Origin: Candidatus Aerophobota bacterium
GTDB lineage: Bacteria > Aerophobota > Aerophobia > Aerophobales > B3-G15
Direction: 5' to 3'
NCBI GenBank assembly: GCA_003648845.1
Contig: QMQA01000009.1
Location: 1-13,137, forward strand
DNA: 13,137 nucleotides
The position numbers and the translations under genes were made by a program. The notes beneath the pieces are model-generated. The model searched no databases, was not told the DNA's origin, and was given only the letters and a program-made list of their open reading frames with translations. Shown piece by piece: positions 6,679 through 13,137 of this stretch (positions are counted from its first letter, which is position 1; each line of letters begins with the position of its first letter).

Positions 6679-7143
6679 ATGAAAGAGGTCGAAGTAATAA
6701 AGGTAGCTCTTGACCTTGAGTTTAAAACACCTGTTGTTCTTTTAAAGGAAAAAAAGGGAAATAAAAAGCTTCCTATCTGGATGGGACTGCCTGAGGCTCG
6801 AGCTATTGTCCTTGCCATGAAAGACCTATCTTCGTCCTCCTTTTCAACTGTTGACCTTATCAAAAGCCTCATAAAAAAATTTAAAAGTTGCGTGGATAAA
6901 GTAATAATAAACGAGCTTAAAAATGACACTTACTATGCTAAGATTTTTCTAAAAATGAATGAGGAAATTCTGGATGTAGATGCTCGTCCCAGTGATGCTA
7001 TAGCACTTGCTTTGAAATTTAAAGCTCCCATTTATATAGATGAGGACAGGATAGCTGCCAGAGAAAAACCCATTGATGAGAGAGAGGTCAGTGAGTTTAA
7101 GGAAAAGTTAAAAGATATAAAACCCGAGGACTTTTCTTTTTAA
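6679..7143 (+). CDS. Bifunctional nuclease (BFN/DUF151) family protein
   Basis: A 154-residue single-domain protein of the DUF151 family; some plant and bacterial members show RNase and DNase activity in vitro, but the physiological role is unclear. Family landmarks are PVVLLKEKKG near residues 15-24, LPIWMGLPEARAIVLAM at about 29-45, and DARPSDAIALALKFKAPIY near 105-123, the most conserved segment. No signal peptide or membrane helix is seen. An in-frame ATG at 6655 lies upstream, but the ATG at 6679 has GGGAGG at 6660-6665 before it, and its product starts MKEVEVIKVALDLEF as relatives do. The gene stands alone, with its own promoter and structured leader, between minus-strand genes. Confidence 0.9.
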   Translation: MKEVEVIKVALDLEFKTPVVLLKEKKGNKKLPIWMGLPEARAIVLAMKDLSSSSFSTVDLIKSLIKKFKSCVDKVIINELKNDTYYAKIFLKMNEEILDVDARPSDAIALALKFKAPIYIDEDRIAAREKPIDEREVSEFKEKLKDIKPEDFSF

Positions 7144-7151
7144 AAGACTCA

Positions 7152-7183
7152 AGGAGCAAAGCCCGGGGGAGAGCTTTGCTCCT
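7152..7183. terminator. Shared terminator hairpin between convergent genes
   Basis: AGGAGCAAAGC (7152-7162) and GCTTTGCTCCT (7173-7183) form a perfect 11-bp stem with a 10-nt loop. It lies 9 bp past the DUF151 stop codon and 35 bp past the end of the MCP gene on minus, so it could serve both. A U-run is missing on the plus side; on the minus side the sequence after the stem is moderately T-rich. Confidence 0.6.
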
Positions 7184-7217
7184 GAAAAGAGGGGTAAAGG
7201 GGGATCTATTGGAGTTA

Positions 7218-9170
7218 TTACATATTTTGCAGCTCATCTGCTAAGGCGGCAACCTCTTCTATTGCTGTGGCAAGCTCGTTTATCCCTTTAGCCTGCTCCT
7301 GGGTGGTAGTTGCTGCTTCCTGGGCTGATGTTGCAAGTCCTTCTATTTCAGAGACCATCTGGTCTATACTCTTTCCCGCCTCTTGAGCTTCCTTTATCTG
7401 TTCCTCTGCTACCTTGCCAAGGTCAGTTGCAACCTGTCTGACCTCGGCCATTCCCTTATCGATGTTGCCAAAGGCTTCTCTTACTCTTGCTCCGTGTTTT
7501 GACTCTTCCATCACGTTGTTGTTATTTTCTTCGATAATCTGAGATATCTGAGCGATTCTTTCCTGAAAATCACGAACCACATCTTTAATTTTGTCTGCAG
7601 ACTGTGAGGACTCATTGGCAAGCTCCCTTATGTCTCCAGCTACAACGGCAAATCCCCTGCCGTACTCTCCTGCCCTTGCCGCCTCAATTGCTCCGTTTAA
7701 GGCTAAAAGATTGGTCTGGACGTTTAAATTGGTTATGACATCTACTATTTTGTCAATTCTTCTGCTTTCTTCCTGAAGCTGTTCAATATCATTTAGTGCT
7801 CCTTTTATTACCTCAACTGTTTGGTCAATTCCCCGGGTAATTTCCAGAACATTCTGAATAGCCTGTTTCTCAAGCTCTGCCAGTTTATCCACGGAGCCCT
7901 GGAGTTCTTTTACATTTTGGTTAAGAGCCTCTGCTTTTTCCCCCACACCTTTTGCTCCTTTTCTTATCTGCTGGGCAGCAGCAGATTGCTCTTCAGTGGA
8001 ACTGGCAAATTCCTGTATGGTGGAGGAGGCTTGCTGGGAAGCAGAATTTGTCTCCTGCAGACTGGCAGAAAGCTCCTCAGCTGATGCAGCAAGCTCCTGG
8101 GCAGTTTTCTCTGTACCTGCACCACTGCGAATATCTTCAGCCATTGCTGTTAGCTCATCAGCAGTGGATGATATCTCCTGAATGGATTTTGCTATCTGGC
8201 GCATGGTTGATGCTATCTCTTCAGCGTTGGATGCCTGCTGCTCTACGGCAGAGGCTATCTGGTTACAGCCGGATACTGTTTCTGTTGCTGCCTTTCCGCC
8301 TTCTTCCTGGAATTTTCTGATATTTTCCATATTCCGGGCAATATCCTCAGCGTGACCTACGGTAGGAGCCACAGCATCGCGGGCCTTCTCGCTCTTTTTA
8401 ACCAGCTCCTGGCCTTGATCTGCTGCCTCCTGCACCTCTTTTACTACACTTTCTACCCCCTCCTGTATTCTTTGAACCAGCTCTTGAATCTCTTTAGCTG
8501 AGTTTTCGGCCTGCTCGGCTAAATTCCTGACCTCATCAGCCACAACAGCAAAACCTCTGCCATGTTCTCCTGCTCTTGCCGCCTCAATTGCTGCATTTAA
8601 GGCTAAAAGGTTAGTTTGGTCTGCTATTCCCAGTACCGTCTGGACAACGTTTTTGATCTCCTCAGCCTGCTTTTGTAGTGCAGAGGTATCCTTAGCTGAT
8701 GCAGCATTCTGGTTGGCAACAGCCCTAATTCCCTCAATAAAGGAGTCGGTTTCTTTAGCGGTATCGGCAATCATCTGCTGAATTCCTGCAATCTTCTCAG
8801 CTGCCTGATTTACGACCTTAGCACCATCTCTTGCAGCCTTTTCTACGCCCTGGACCACTTTTAGAATCTGTGCTGCTCTTTGACCAATTTCCTGGGTAGA
8901 CTGAGCTGTATCTTCCACTACCTTTAGAGTTTCCTCGCCAGTTTTGGTTGCCTCTTCAGTTCCTGATGCTATTTGAGCAATGGAAGCGGCCAATCTTTCT
9001 GCAATCTGCTGTCTTTTAGCTGAAGTACGCTTTAGCTTTGCATCTTCTACAGCTTTTCTTGCTGCCAATTTTTCCATACCTGAGGCCACAGAAGCTCCTT
9101 TTTCCAGTATTTGCTTTTTTCCCGAGGGTGGTTCGGCAAGTCTTTTTACCTTTTCCTTTACCTCTGGCAT
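7218..9170 (-). CDS. Soluble MCP with two tandem signalling domains
   Basis: A 650-residue cytoplasmic chemoreceptor-like protein made almost entirely of Ala/Gln/Glu/Ser heptads. Unusually, it has two signalling tips. One at about residues 177-218 contains [20 protein letters not shown] and then [18 protein letters not shown]. The other at about 477-518 contains [20 protein letters not shown] and then [18 protein letters not shown]. They are some 300 residues apart, so each can have its own antiparallel coiled-coil. No sensor domain, membrane segment or CheR-docking pentapeptide is visible; it ends LADELQNM. The second tip is the more divergent (Gly for Ala, Gly-Asp-Ile for Asp-Glu-Val). The ATG at 9170 follows an AAGGAGGG site. 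Fusion of two receptors or internal duplication are both possible. It is a paralogue of the MCP at 1-717. Confidence 0.93.
   Translation of the reverse strand: MPEVKEKVKRLAEPPSGKKQILEKGASVASGMEKLAARKAVEDAKLKRTSAKRQQIAERLAASIAQIASGTEEATKTGEETLKVVEDTAQSTQEIGQRAAQILKVVQGVEKAARDGAKVVNQAAEKIAGIQQMIADTAKETDSFIEGIRAVANQNAASAKDTSALQKQAEEIKNVVQTVLGIADQTNLLALNAAIEAARAGEHGRGFAVVADEVRNLAEQAENSAKEIQELVQRIQEGVESVVKEVQEAADQGQELVKKSEKARDAVAPTVGHAEDIARNMENIRKFQEEGGKAATETVSGCNQIASAVEQQASNAEEIASTMRQIAKSIQEISSTADELTAMAEDIRSGAGTEKTAQELAASAEELSASLQETNSASQQASSTIQEFASSTEEQSAAAQQIRKGAKGVGEKAEALNQNVKELQGSVDKLAELEKQAIQNVLEITRGIDQTVEVIKGALNDIEQLQEESRRIDKIVDVITNLNVQTNLLALNGAIEAARAGEYGRGFAVVAGDIRELANESSQSADKIKDVVRDFQERIAQISQIIEENNNNVMEESKHGARVREAFGNIDKGMAEVRQVATDLGKVAEEQIKEAQEAGKSIDQMVSEIEGLATSAQEAATTTQEQAKGINELATAIEEVAALADELQNM
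8516..8648. repeat. Direct repeat copy B (MCP tip coding)
   Basis: Partner of 21-153, in the same orientation. The two copies flank everything from the sigma-28 promoter to the DUF151 gene, so homologous recombination between them would delete about 8.5 kb and fuse the two MCP genes in frame. Confidence 0.85.
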
Positions 9171-9280
9171 TTCGCCCTCCTTATAGTTTGTAAATTTTAA
9201 GTAGGTGGTAATTACCTCTATCCATTTAACAGGATTTTCTTTATTTATAAGGAAGAACCTTCTGAGGAGGTGATAGAAAG
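9171..9280. promoter_or_regulatory. Divergent control region between the MCP and helix-turn-helix genes
   Basis: This 110-bp AT-rich region must hold the promoter of the plus-strand gene and any private promoter of the MCP. A perfect 10-bp palindrome, GGTAATTACC (9207-9216), is a candidate operator. I find no consensus sigma-70, sigma-54 or full sigma-28 promoter in it; on minus, TAAA with a downstream GATA matches FliA boxes only partly. Confidence 0.35.
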
Positions 9281-10090
9281 TTGACTGAGAGAAAAACTGA
9301 AAGTAGAGAGAGAATCTTAAGTGCTCTGGCAGCTTATTTTAAAACCCGGTACAGATTTTCCTCTGTTATTGCCCGCGCACTGGCAGAGGATGTTTTAAGA
9401 TTGATTTGGATACTTAGCCCCGACTCTCTGGAAGAAGGGCAGATCTTGCGTTATGTTGTTAAGAATACCGAGCCCCCGGGTAAGCTCTTAAGAGATTGTC
9501 AATTTGTACTGGCGAAACTTACCCTTCACACTTCGGAAGATGTGGAGTACAGAAAATGCAATGGTCTTAAAGAACTCAAGCTCAGAGTGATCCAGCGCAT
9601 TACTCAGGAAGCAATTGCTCAGGGGGGATCTTTAAGCCAGGAGGATATAGCAGATCTTCTTTTCCTTGATCGAAGGACCGTTGTAGATTACATAAAGGAG
9701 CTTGAATCCCGGGGTGTCCAGATAATCACCCGGGCTAAGTTTCCACTCCTGTTCAATCAAACTGTTGATAAAACACAGATGATCAAAATGTTCCTTGAGG
9801 GTTTAGATGAAGCAGAAATTGCTTCCCGTACATACCTTTCAGAGAATCTTGTGAGAAGGTATGTTGAGGAGTTTTTGAGAACTGGTCTTTTCTACCGCCG
9901 GGGAATTACAGCCTCTGCAATTGCAACTGTTACAGGGATTGACTTAAAATTGGTTGAGGAGTATGTTGAGCTCTACAACTATCTGAGCAGTACACAGATG
10001 GCATCGTATATCCACAAATTCTTCTCTTTTTATGAGGACCCGGCTTTTTTAAAAATATTAAAAGACAAAGAGCAATTCTCATCTTTCTGA
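9281..10090 (+). CDS. Helix-turn-helix regulator-like protein, probably DUF1670 family
   Basis: A 269-residue soluble protein. Its best-supported feature is a winged-helix-like segment at about residues 105-155, with [20 protein letters not shown] and then [12 protein letters not shown]. Two further helix-turn-helix-like units follow: [20 protein letters not shown] (about 175-195) and [20 protein letters not shown] (about 207-227). From memory this resembles the uncharacterised DUF1670 proteins; I cannot confirm that here. The start is a TTG at 9281, supported by a full AGGAGGTGA ribosome site (9265-9273) 7 nt upstream and the lack of a better start. It is divergent from the MCP and convergent with the flagellar operon. 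A sigma-28 promoter downstream would produce RNA antisense to it. A DNA-binding role is inferred. Confidence 0.8.
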   Translation: MTERKTESRERILSALAAYFKTRYRFSSVIARALAEDVLRLIWILSPDSLEEGQILRYVVKNTEPPGKLLRDCQFVLAKLTLHTSEDVEYRKCNGLKELKLRVIQRITQEAIAQGGSLSQEDIADLLFLDRRTVVDYIKELESRGVQIITRAKFPLLFNQTVDKTQMIKMFLEGLDEAEIASRTYLSENLVRRYVEEFLRTGLFYRRGITASAIATVTGIDLKLVEEYVELYNYLSSTQMASYIHKFFSFYEDPAFLKILKDKEQFSSF

Positions 10091-10095
10091 ATATT

Positions 10096-10117
10096 GTATG
10101 TGGTGGTGACCACATAC
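10096..10117. terminator. Hairpin between the convergent helix-turn-helix gene and flagellar operon
   Basis: GTATGTGGT (10096-10104) and ACCACATAC (10109-10117) form a perfect 9-bp stem with a 4-nt loop, 5 bp after the plus-strand stop codon. AT-rich sequence follows on plus (CATTTATAATTAT), so it is a plausible terminator. On minus it lies directly at the predicted start of a sigma-28 transcript, where it would form a 5'-end hairpin. Confidence 0.55.
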
Positions 10118-10126
10118 CATTTATAA

Positions 10127-10153
10127 TTATCGGCAGAAAGAATAAAATCTTTA
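10127..10153 (-). promoter_or_regulatory. Sigma-28 (FliA) promoter pointing antisense to the helix-turn-helix gene
   Basis: On minus, TAAAGATT (10153-10146) is separated by exactly 11 nt from GCCGATAA (10134-10127). Six of eight bases match in the -35 box and all eight in the -10, with ideal spacing. The start would be near 10120. The nearest gene in this direction is the MCP at 9170, about 950 nt away across the antisense strand of the helix-turn-helix gene. It lies 28 bp beyond the stop of the sigma-54-like gene, not upstream of it. Confidence 0.7.
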
Positions 10154-10180
10154 ATCTGGGAGGAAAAAGGGAAGGTGGGA

Positions 10181-11296
10181 CTATTGCTTATATCTTTGAT
10201 GGGAAGGGGGGATATTTAGGGCTTTTCTGTATTTGGACACGGTACGTCTTGAAAGGTTTATTCCGTAGTCTTTAATAATTTTTTGTCTGATTAACTCATC
10301 AGTGAGAGGGGATGACGAGCTTCTTTTTTGAACCCTTTCTTTTTCTTCCAAGATGACTTTTCTGATAAGATTCCTCGTCCAGCGTCGGGAATAGAAAAAC
10401 TCAATGGGTCTTTCTTCTCCCTGAGGGGTAAGAATACTCTTGTTAGCAATAGCCCGGCTTACAGTGCTCGGATGGAAGTTGAGACATCGGGCAAGCTCAC
10501 TTTGAGAAGAAGGAAGAAGGTCAAGAAGATTCCCGGATTTAAAAAAGGCGCTTTGAAATTCTTTGAGGTGATGCAAAATTCTGTAGATAGCTGTAGTTCG
10601 ACGGTTAATCATCTCCAGTTGCTGGAGAAGTTTTACCATCCTGTCTACCTGGTCCTTTTTAATTTTTCCTGTATCTACCAGCCTCTTAAATCTTTGATAG
10701 TTGATCTGGTATCTTCCTTTGACAAGATAACTTTCCTCCTTTACGGGACGAATAACCAGATTGTCTTTTTCCCACTCAAAGGAAGCTATAAGGAAAAATC
10801 TGGGACGTGGAAAAAAAGCAGAGGAGGAAGGAGGGCTGATTATCTGTTGCAGTTGAAATCTATCTACGAACTGCTGGAAAATCCTGATTTCAGAGGGAGA
10901 AAGAGAGCATTTTTTTACAACTTCCTCAATGCCTGCCTTTCCGGTAAGAATTTTTTGGAAATTTTCCTCTCCTATAGTTTTGCCTATTCTTTTCACTAAA
11001 TCAAAGGTGGAGGAATCAAAAAGAAGCTCTTCCATCTCCAGCTCACTTTCTCCTGCCACATCTTGTTCTCTGAATTCAGAGGTTTTTTTACCCCGGATAT
11101 CGTAAAATTTTCTATAACTTATAATCCGGTATTTTTTCTCCAGGGTGATGAATAAAGGACTTTTTTCCAGTTTATCTATATGATGCTCAAAATCGGGTTC
11201 AGGAATGGATAAAAACTCAGCCACTTTGATTTTTCCTATTAACTTTAGTTGCAATTTGTGAGTCATGTTCTGTGTCAGATTGAGTTTTTGAACCAT
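10181..11296 (-). CDS. rpoN: Compact divergent RNA polymerase sigma-54 factor
   Basis: A 371-residue protein, short against the usual 430-500 for sigma-54. Residues 4-50 (LNLTQNMTHKLQLKL then SIPEPDFEHHIDKLEKSPLF) resemble Region I, which contacts the AAA+ activators. A core-binding segment follows. The DNA-binding part is clear: INRRTTAIYRIL at about 230-241, the helix-turn-helix NFHPSTVSRAIANKSILTPQ at about 273-292, and the signature RpoN box SRRTVSKYRK at 349-358 (typical: ARRTVAKYRE). The acidic Region II seems minimal, and the core-binding region is shortened. The ATG at 11296 has GGAGGG about 6 nt upstream. It is the last gene of the operon with flhA and fliA, so it probably governs flagellar or related promoters. 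No sigma-54 activator is in the window. Confidence 0.85.
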   Translation of the reverse strand: MVQKLNLTQNMTHKLQLKLIGKIKVAEFLSIPEPDFEHHIDKLEKSPLFITLEKKYRIISYRKFYDIRGKKTSEFREQDVAGESELEMEELLFDSSTFDLVKRIGKTIGEENFQKILTGKAGIEEVVKKCSLSPSEIRIFQQFVDRFQLQQIISPPSSSAFFPRPRFFLIASFEWEKDNLVIRPVKEESYLVKGRYQINYQRFKRLVDTGKIKKDQVDRMVKLLQQLEMINRRTTAIYRILHHLKEFQSAFFKSGNLLDLLPSSQSELARCLNFHPSTVSRAIANKSILTPQGEERPIEFFYSRRWTRNLIRKVILEEKERVQKRSSSSPLTDELIRQKIIKDYGINLSRRTVSKYRKALNIPPSHQRYKQ

Positions 11297-11324
11297 TTGA
11301 ACCCTCCGGATTTTTAATTTAAAT

Positions 11325-11582
11325 TTATACTCTTATATCAATAATTTGACCCTTACCATTTGGAGAATTTTTTCTTTTTCTCCCTCCTCTTTTATCTACC
11401 TTTTCTTGCAGGTAAGTTTGGTTTTTTTGTTGCCTTTTTTTTGCGGAGGCAGCCTTCCCCTTTTGGTTGCTTAAGTGATGGAAAGTATTTCTCCTGTCCG
11501 GGTGAGAGTTTCTCTTTGAAGGTTTGTTTACCCTGTGGGGGAGTGAAGCCTTATCAACTTCTCTTATTTGATTTAATCTCAT
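11325..11582 (-). CDS. Small, very basic protein of the flagellar operon, unknown
   Basis: An 85-residue reading frame between fliA (19 bp gap) and the sigma-54-like gene (28 bp gap), on the same strand. It is extremely rich in Lys, Arg, Asn and Gln, with no hydrophobic core except the C-terminal tail GQIIDIRV, so it is probably largely disordered. A G-rich AAAGGGGGG stretch 7 nt before the ATG at 11582 could act as a ribosome site. I do not recognise a family. A small protein with a conserved hydrophobic tail next to fliA would suit a flagellar accessory or anti-sigma partner, but it does not look like FlgM. Supporting evidence is position and the tight spacing only. A plus-strand frame over the same bases looks like a shadow. 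Confidence 0.5.
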   Translation of the reverse strand: MRLNQIREVDKASLPHRVNKPSKRNSHPDRRNTFHHLSNQKGKAASAKKRQQKNQTYLQEKVDKRGGRKRKNSPNGKGQIIDIRV

Positions 11583-11601
11583 TTAAATCCCCCCCTTTAT
11601 G

Positions 11602-12321
11602 TTAAGCTGGCAAACTTTCTCTCAGTTCGGCAAGGGTAGCTCGCAATTTTAATATTACCTTACCGTGAATCTGGGATACCCGTGATTCTGAAATTCCCAG
11701 AACATGTCCGATTTCTTTAAAGGTAAGCTCCTCATAGTAGTAAAGAATTATAATCATCCTTTCTCTTGAAGGCAAGTTCTCTAAAGCCCTTTTCAGTATC
11801 CTTTTTACCTCGTTTTTTTTAAGAGTCTCCATTGGGTTTTGAGAATCATTGGTAGAGGCAATTTTCTCTGTCAGGGTTCTGTCATCCTGCTCAGAAGAAG
11901 CAGCATTGAGAGAAATATAGGAAAAGTGGTTTACCTGGGTGTAGAGTTTAAAAAGGTCCTTTTCACTTATGTTTAGCTCCCGGGAGAGCTCTTTATCGGT
12001 GGGAGTTCTACCCAGTTTCTTTTCCAGACAAGAGTAGGTTTTTTCCAGAAGGTCAGCCTTTTTGCGCAAAGAACGGGGAATCCAGTCCAGACGACGGAGC
12101 TCATCCATTATGGCTCCCTTGATTCGAGGAATTGCATAGGTTTTAAATTTAACGCCCCTTGAAGGGTCGAAACTTTCCAGGGCTTTTAAAAGACCTATTA
12201 CACCGCTGCTTATAAGATCCTCCCGCGATATGTGAGGAAGAGAGGAAAAAGGAAGACGATCCACCACATACTTGACAAGAGGGAGGTAACTCATTATCAG
12301 CTTTTCTTTGTTAAGTTTCAT
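11602..12321 (-). CDS. fliA: Flagellar RNA polymerase sigma factor FliA (sigma-28)
   Basis: A 239-residue sigma-28 factor that directs RNA polymerase to late flagellar, motor and chemotaxis promoters. Region 2 lies at about residues 10-80, including DLISSGVIGLLKALESFDPS, GVKFKTYAIPRIKGAIMDEL and RRLDWIPRSLRKKA. Region 3 lies at about 85-130 (KLGRTPTDKELSRELNISE). Region 4 lies at about 185-235, with LTFKEIGHVLGISESRVSQI as the -35-binding helix-turn-helix. The length is normal. The ATG at 12321 follows flhA by 11 bp, with AAGGA about 9 nt upstream, so the two are cotranscribed. Two promoters in the window match its consensus (802-829 and 10127-10153). No flgM-like anti-sigma gene is recognisable nearby. 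Confidence 0.95.
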   Translation of the reverse strand: MKLNKEKLIMSYLPLVKYVVDRLPFSSLPHISREDLISSGVIGLLKALESFDPSRGVKFKTYAIPRIKGAIMDELRRLDWIPRSLRKKADLLEKTYSCLEKKLGRTPTDKELSRELNISEKDLFKLYTQVNHFSYISLNAASSEQDDRTLTEKIASTNDSQNPMETLKKNEVKRILKRALENLPSRERMIIILYYYEELTFKEIGHVLGISESRVSQIHGKVILKLRATLAELRESLPA

Positions 12322-12332
12322 TCTCTATATCC

Positions 12333-13137
12333 TTATACCTGTATAACTCCAATAGTTTTTATTTTAACTTCGGGAACTATCTCATTGTAAGATAAAACAA
12401 CAAGGGAGGGAATAAATCTTTCCACAACCCTTTTAAAAAATATTCTTATAGCCGGTGAGCAAAGGACTACAGGCTCTTTTTGCAGGGAAGTTGCTTTTTT
12501 TACCAGAGGAGTAAGTTTATCAATTATTCTCTGAATAGTTGAAGGTTCAAGATGGATGTAGGAGTTTCTTTCTTTGTGTTCTATAGCCTGAGAGATTTCC
12601 TGTTCCAGTTTGGGGTCCAGGGTTATCACCCAGATCTCGCCCTTTTCATTCTGGTACTGTTTACTGATAGAACGGGCTAAACCTTGTCTTACATATTCGG
12701 TTAAAATGTCTATATTTTTGGTCTGGGTTGCCCAGTCGGCCAGTGTCTCCAGGATAGTCAGAAGGTCCCTTATGGATACCTTTTCCCGAAGGAGGTTTTG
12801 AAGCACTTTTTGAACCTCTCCCAGGTTTAAAAGATTGGGAACAAGTTCATCCACCACAGCTGGATAGTCCTGCTGGATGTTATCCAGTAAGTTCTTCACT
12901 TCCTGCCTGCCCAGAAGTTCATGGGCGTGCAGTCTTATTACCTCGGTGAGATGAGTTATAAAGACAGAAGAGGCACTTGCCACTGTATATCCAGCTTTTT
13001 CTGCCTCCTCTCGCTCCTCTTCTTTAATCCAGATGGCAGGCAGACCAAAAGCAGGGTCCTTTGTTTTTATCCCTTTTAATGGCTTTTCCACCATACCTGT
13101 ATCCATAGCAAGATAGTGTCTTACCATTAACTGACCC
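12333..13137 (-). CDS. flhA: Flagellar export apparatus protein FlhA, C-terminal part (runs off window)
   Basis: This is the cytoplasmic C-terminal domain of the type III flagellar export gate, which docks chaperone-substrate complexes. About 268 codons are visible and the frame is open to the right edge. The first visible residues (GQLMVRHYLAMDTG) match the linker end just after the vestibule domain in other FlhA proteins (elmpxxyLAMdpG). Further landmarks are DPAFGLPAIWI, GYTVASASSVFITHLTEVIR, LLGRQEVKNLL and the terminal lobe EPVVLCSPAIRIFFKRVVER. It ends IKTIGVIQV at a stop 11 bp before fliA. No flhF or flhG lies between flhA and fliA, where many genomes have them. The membrane half is outside the window. 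Confidence 0.95.
   Translation of the reverse strand, partial: GQLMVRHYLAMDTGMVEKPLKGIKTKDPAFGLPAIWIKEEEREEAEKAGYTVASASSVFITHLTEVIRLHAHELLGRQEVKNLLDNIQQDYPAVVDELVPNLLNLGEVQKVLQNLLREKVSIRDLLTILETLADWATQTKNIDILTEYVRQGLARSISKQYQNEKGEIWVITLDPKLEQEISQAIEHKERNSYIHLEPSTIQRIIDKLTPLVKKATSLQKEPVVLCSPAIRIFFKRVVERFIPSLVVLSYNEIVPEVKIKTIGVIQV

Noticed and set aside
9217..9260. Sigma-28 promoter directly upstream of the large MCP
   Set aside because: TAAA with a GATA about 17 nt on is present on minus, but only four of eight -10 bases match and the spacing is off.
9930..10115. Minus-strand 61-codon frame downstream of the antisense sigma-28 promoter
   Set aside because: Its ATG lies inside the hairpin with no ribosome site, and the composition (Pro, Cys, Arg rich) looks like the shadow of the plus-strand gene.
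10328..10999. Long plus-strand frame (223 codons) opposite the sigma-54-like gene
   Set aside because: The minus strand has the RpoN box and helix-turn-helix; the plus frame is Phe/Leu/Ser-rich shadow sequence with no ribosome site.
1..13137. CRISPR arrays, tRNA or rRNA genes, and insertion sequences
   Set aside because: No short regularly spaced repeats, cloverleaf sequences, rRNA segments, transposase motifs or flanking inverted repeats were seen by eye.

Overview
The window looks like chromosome from a flagellated, probably anaerobic bacterium of moderate GC. It carries flhA and fliA, a small sigma-54-like factor, two soluble chemotaxis-receptor proteins and a tungsten-type aldehyde:ferredoxin oxidoreductase. 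I cannot name the lineage from sequence alone; an uncultured thermophilic or subsurface bacterial phylum would fit.

Layout from left to right. (1) Positions 1-717, minus: the N-terminal part of a soluble methyl-accepting chemotaxis protein (MCP) that runs off the window and has a near-consensus sigma-28 promoter upstream. (2) Positions 871-1393: a decay zone. It holds a frameshifted MNT-type nucleotidyltransferase on plus, converging on a frameshifted N-terminal stub of 6-phosphofructokinase on minus. (3) Positions 1410-5569, minus: intact class II fructose-bisphosphate aldolase, aldehyde:ferredoxin oxidoreductase and a zinc-dependent alcohol dehydrogenase. (4) Positions 5785-6453, minus: a transketolase remnant in which a piece of the N-terminal subunit is joined to the C-terminal part of the second subunit. 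(5) Positions 6533-7143, plus: a promoter, a structured leader of about 110 nt and a bifunctional-nuclease (DUF151) family gene. (6) Positions 7218-9170, minus: a large soluble MCP with two complete signalling tips. (7) Positions 9281-10090, plus: a helix-turn-helix protein, probably DUF1670-like. (8) Positions 10181-13137, minus: a flagellar operon read as flhA (partial), fliA, a small basic protein and a divergent sigma-54-like factor.

Two themes link the genes. The first is motility control. FliA is encoded here, and two sites match its consensus: one drives the left MCP, and the other sits just past the end of the flagellar operon and points antisense into the helix-turn-helix gene toward the second MCP. 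The second is erosion of sugar-phosphate metabolism. Phosphofructokinase and transketolase are broken while aldolase, AOR and alcohol dehydrogenase remain open. The two MCP genes share a direct repeat of about 130 bp that brackets this metabolic block, so recombination could excise it.

The strongest candidates for something undescribed are the riboswitch-like leader in front of the DUF151 gene, the antisense sigma-28 promoter with its hairpin, and the pairing of a compact sigma-54-like factor with FliA in one operon.
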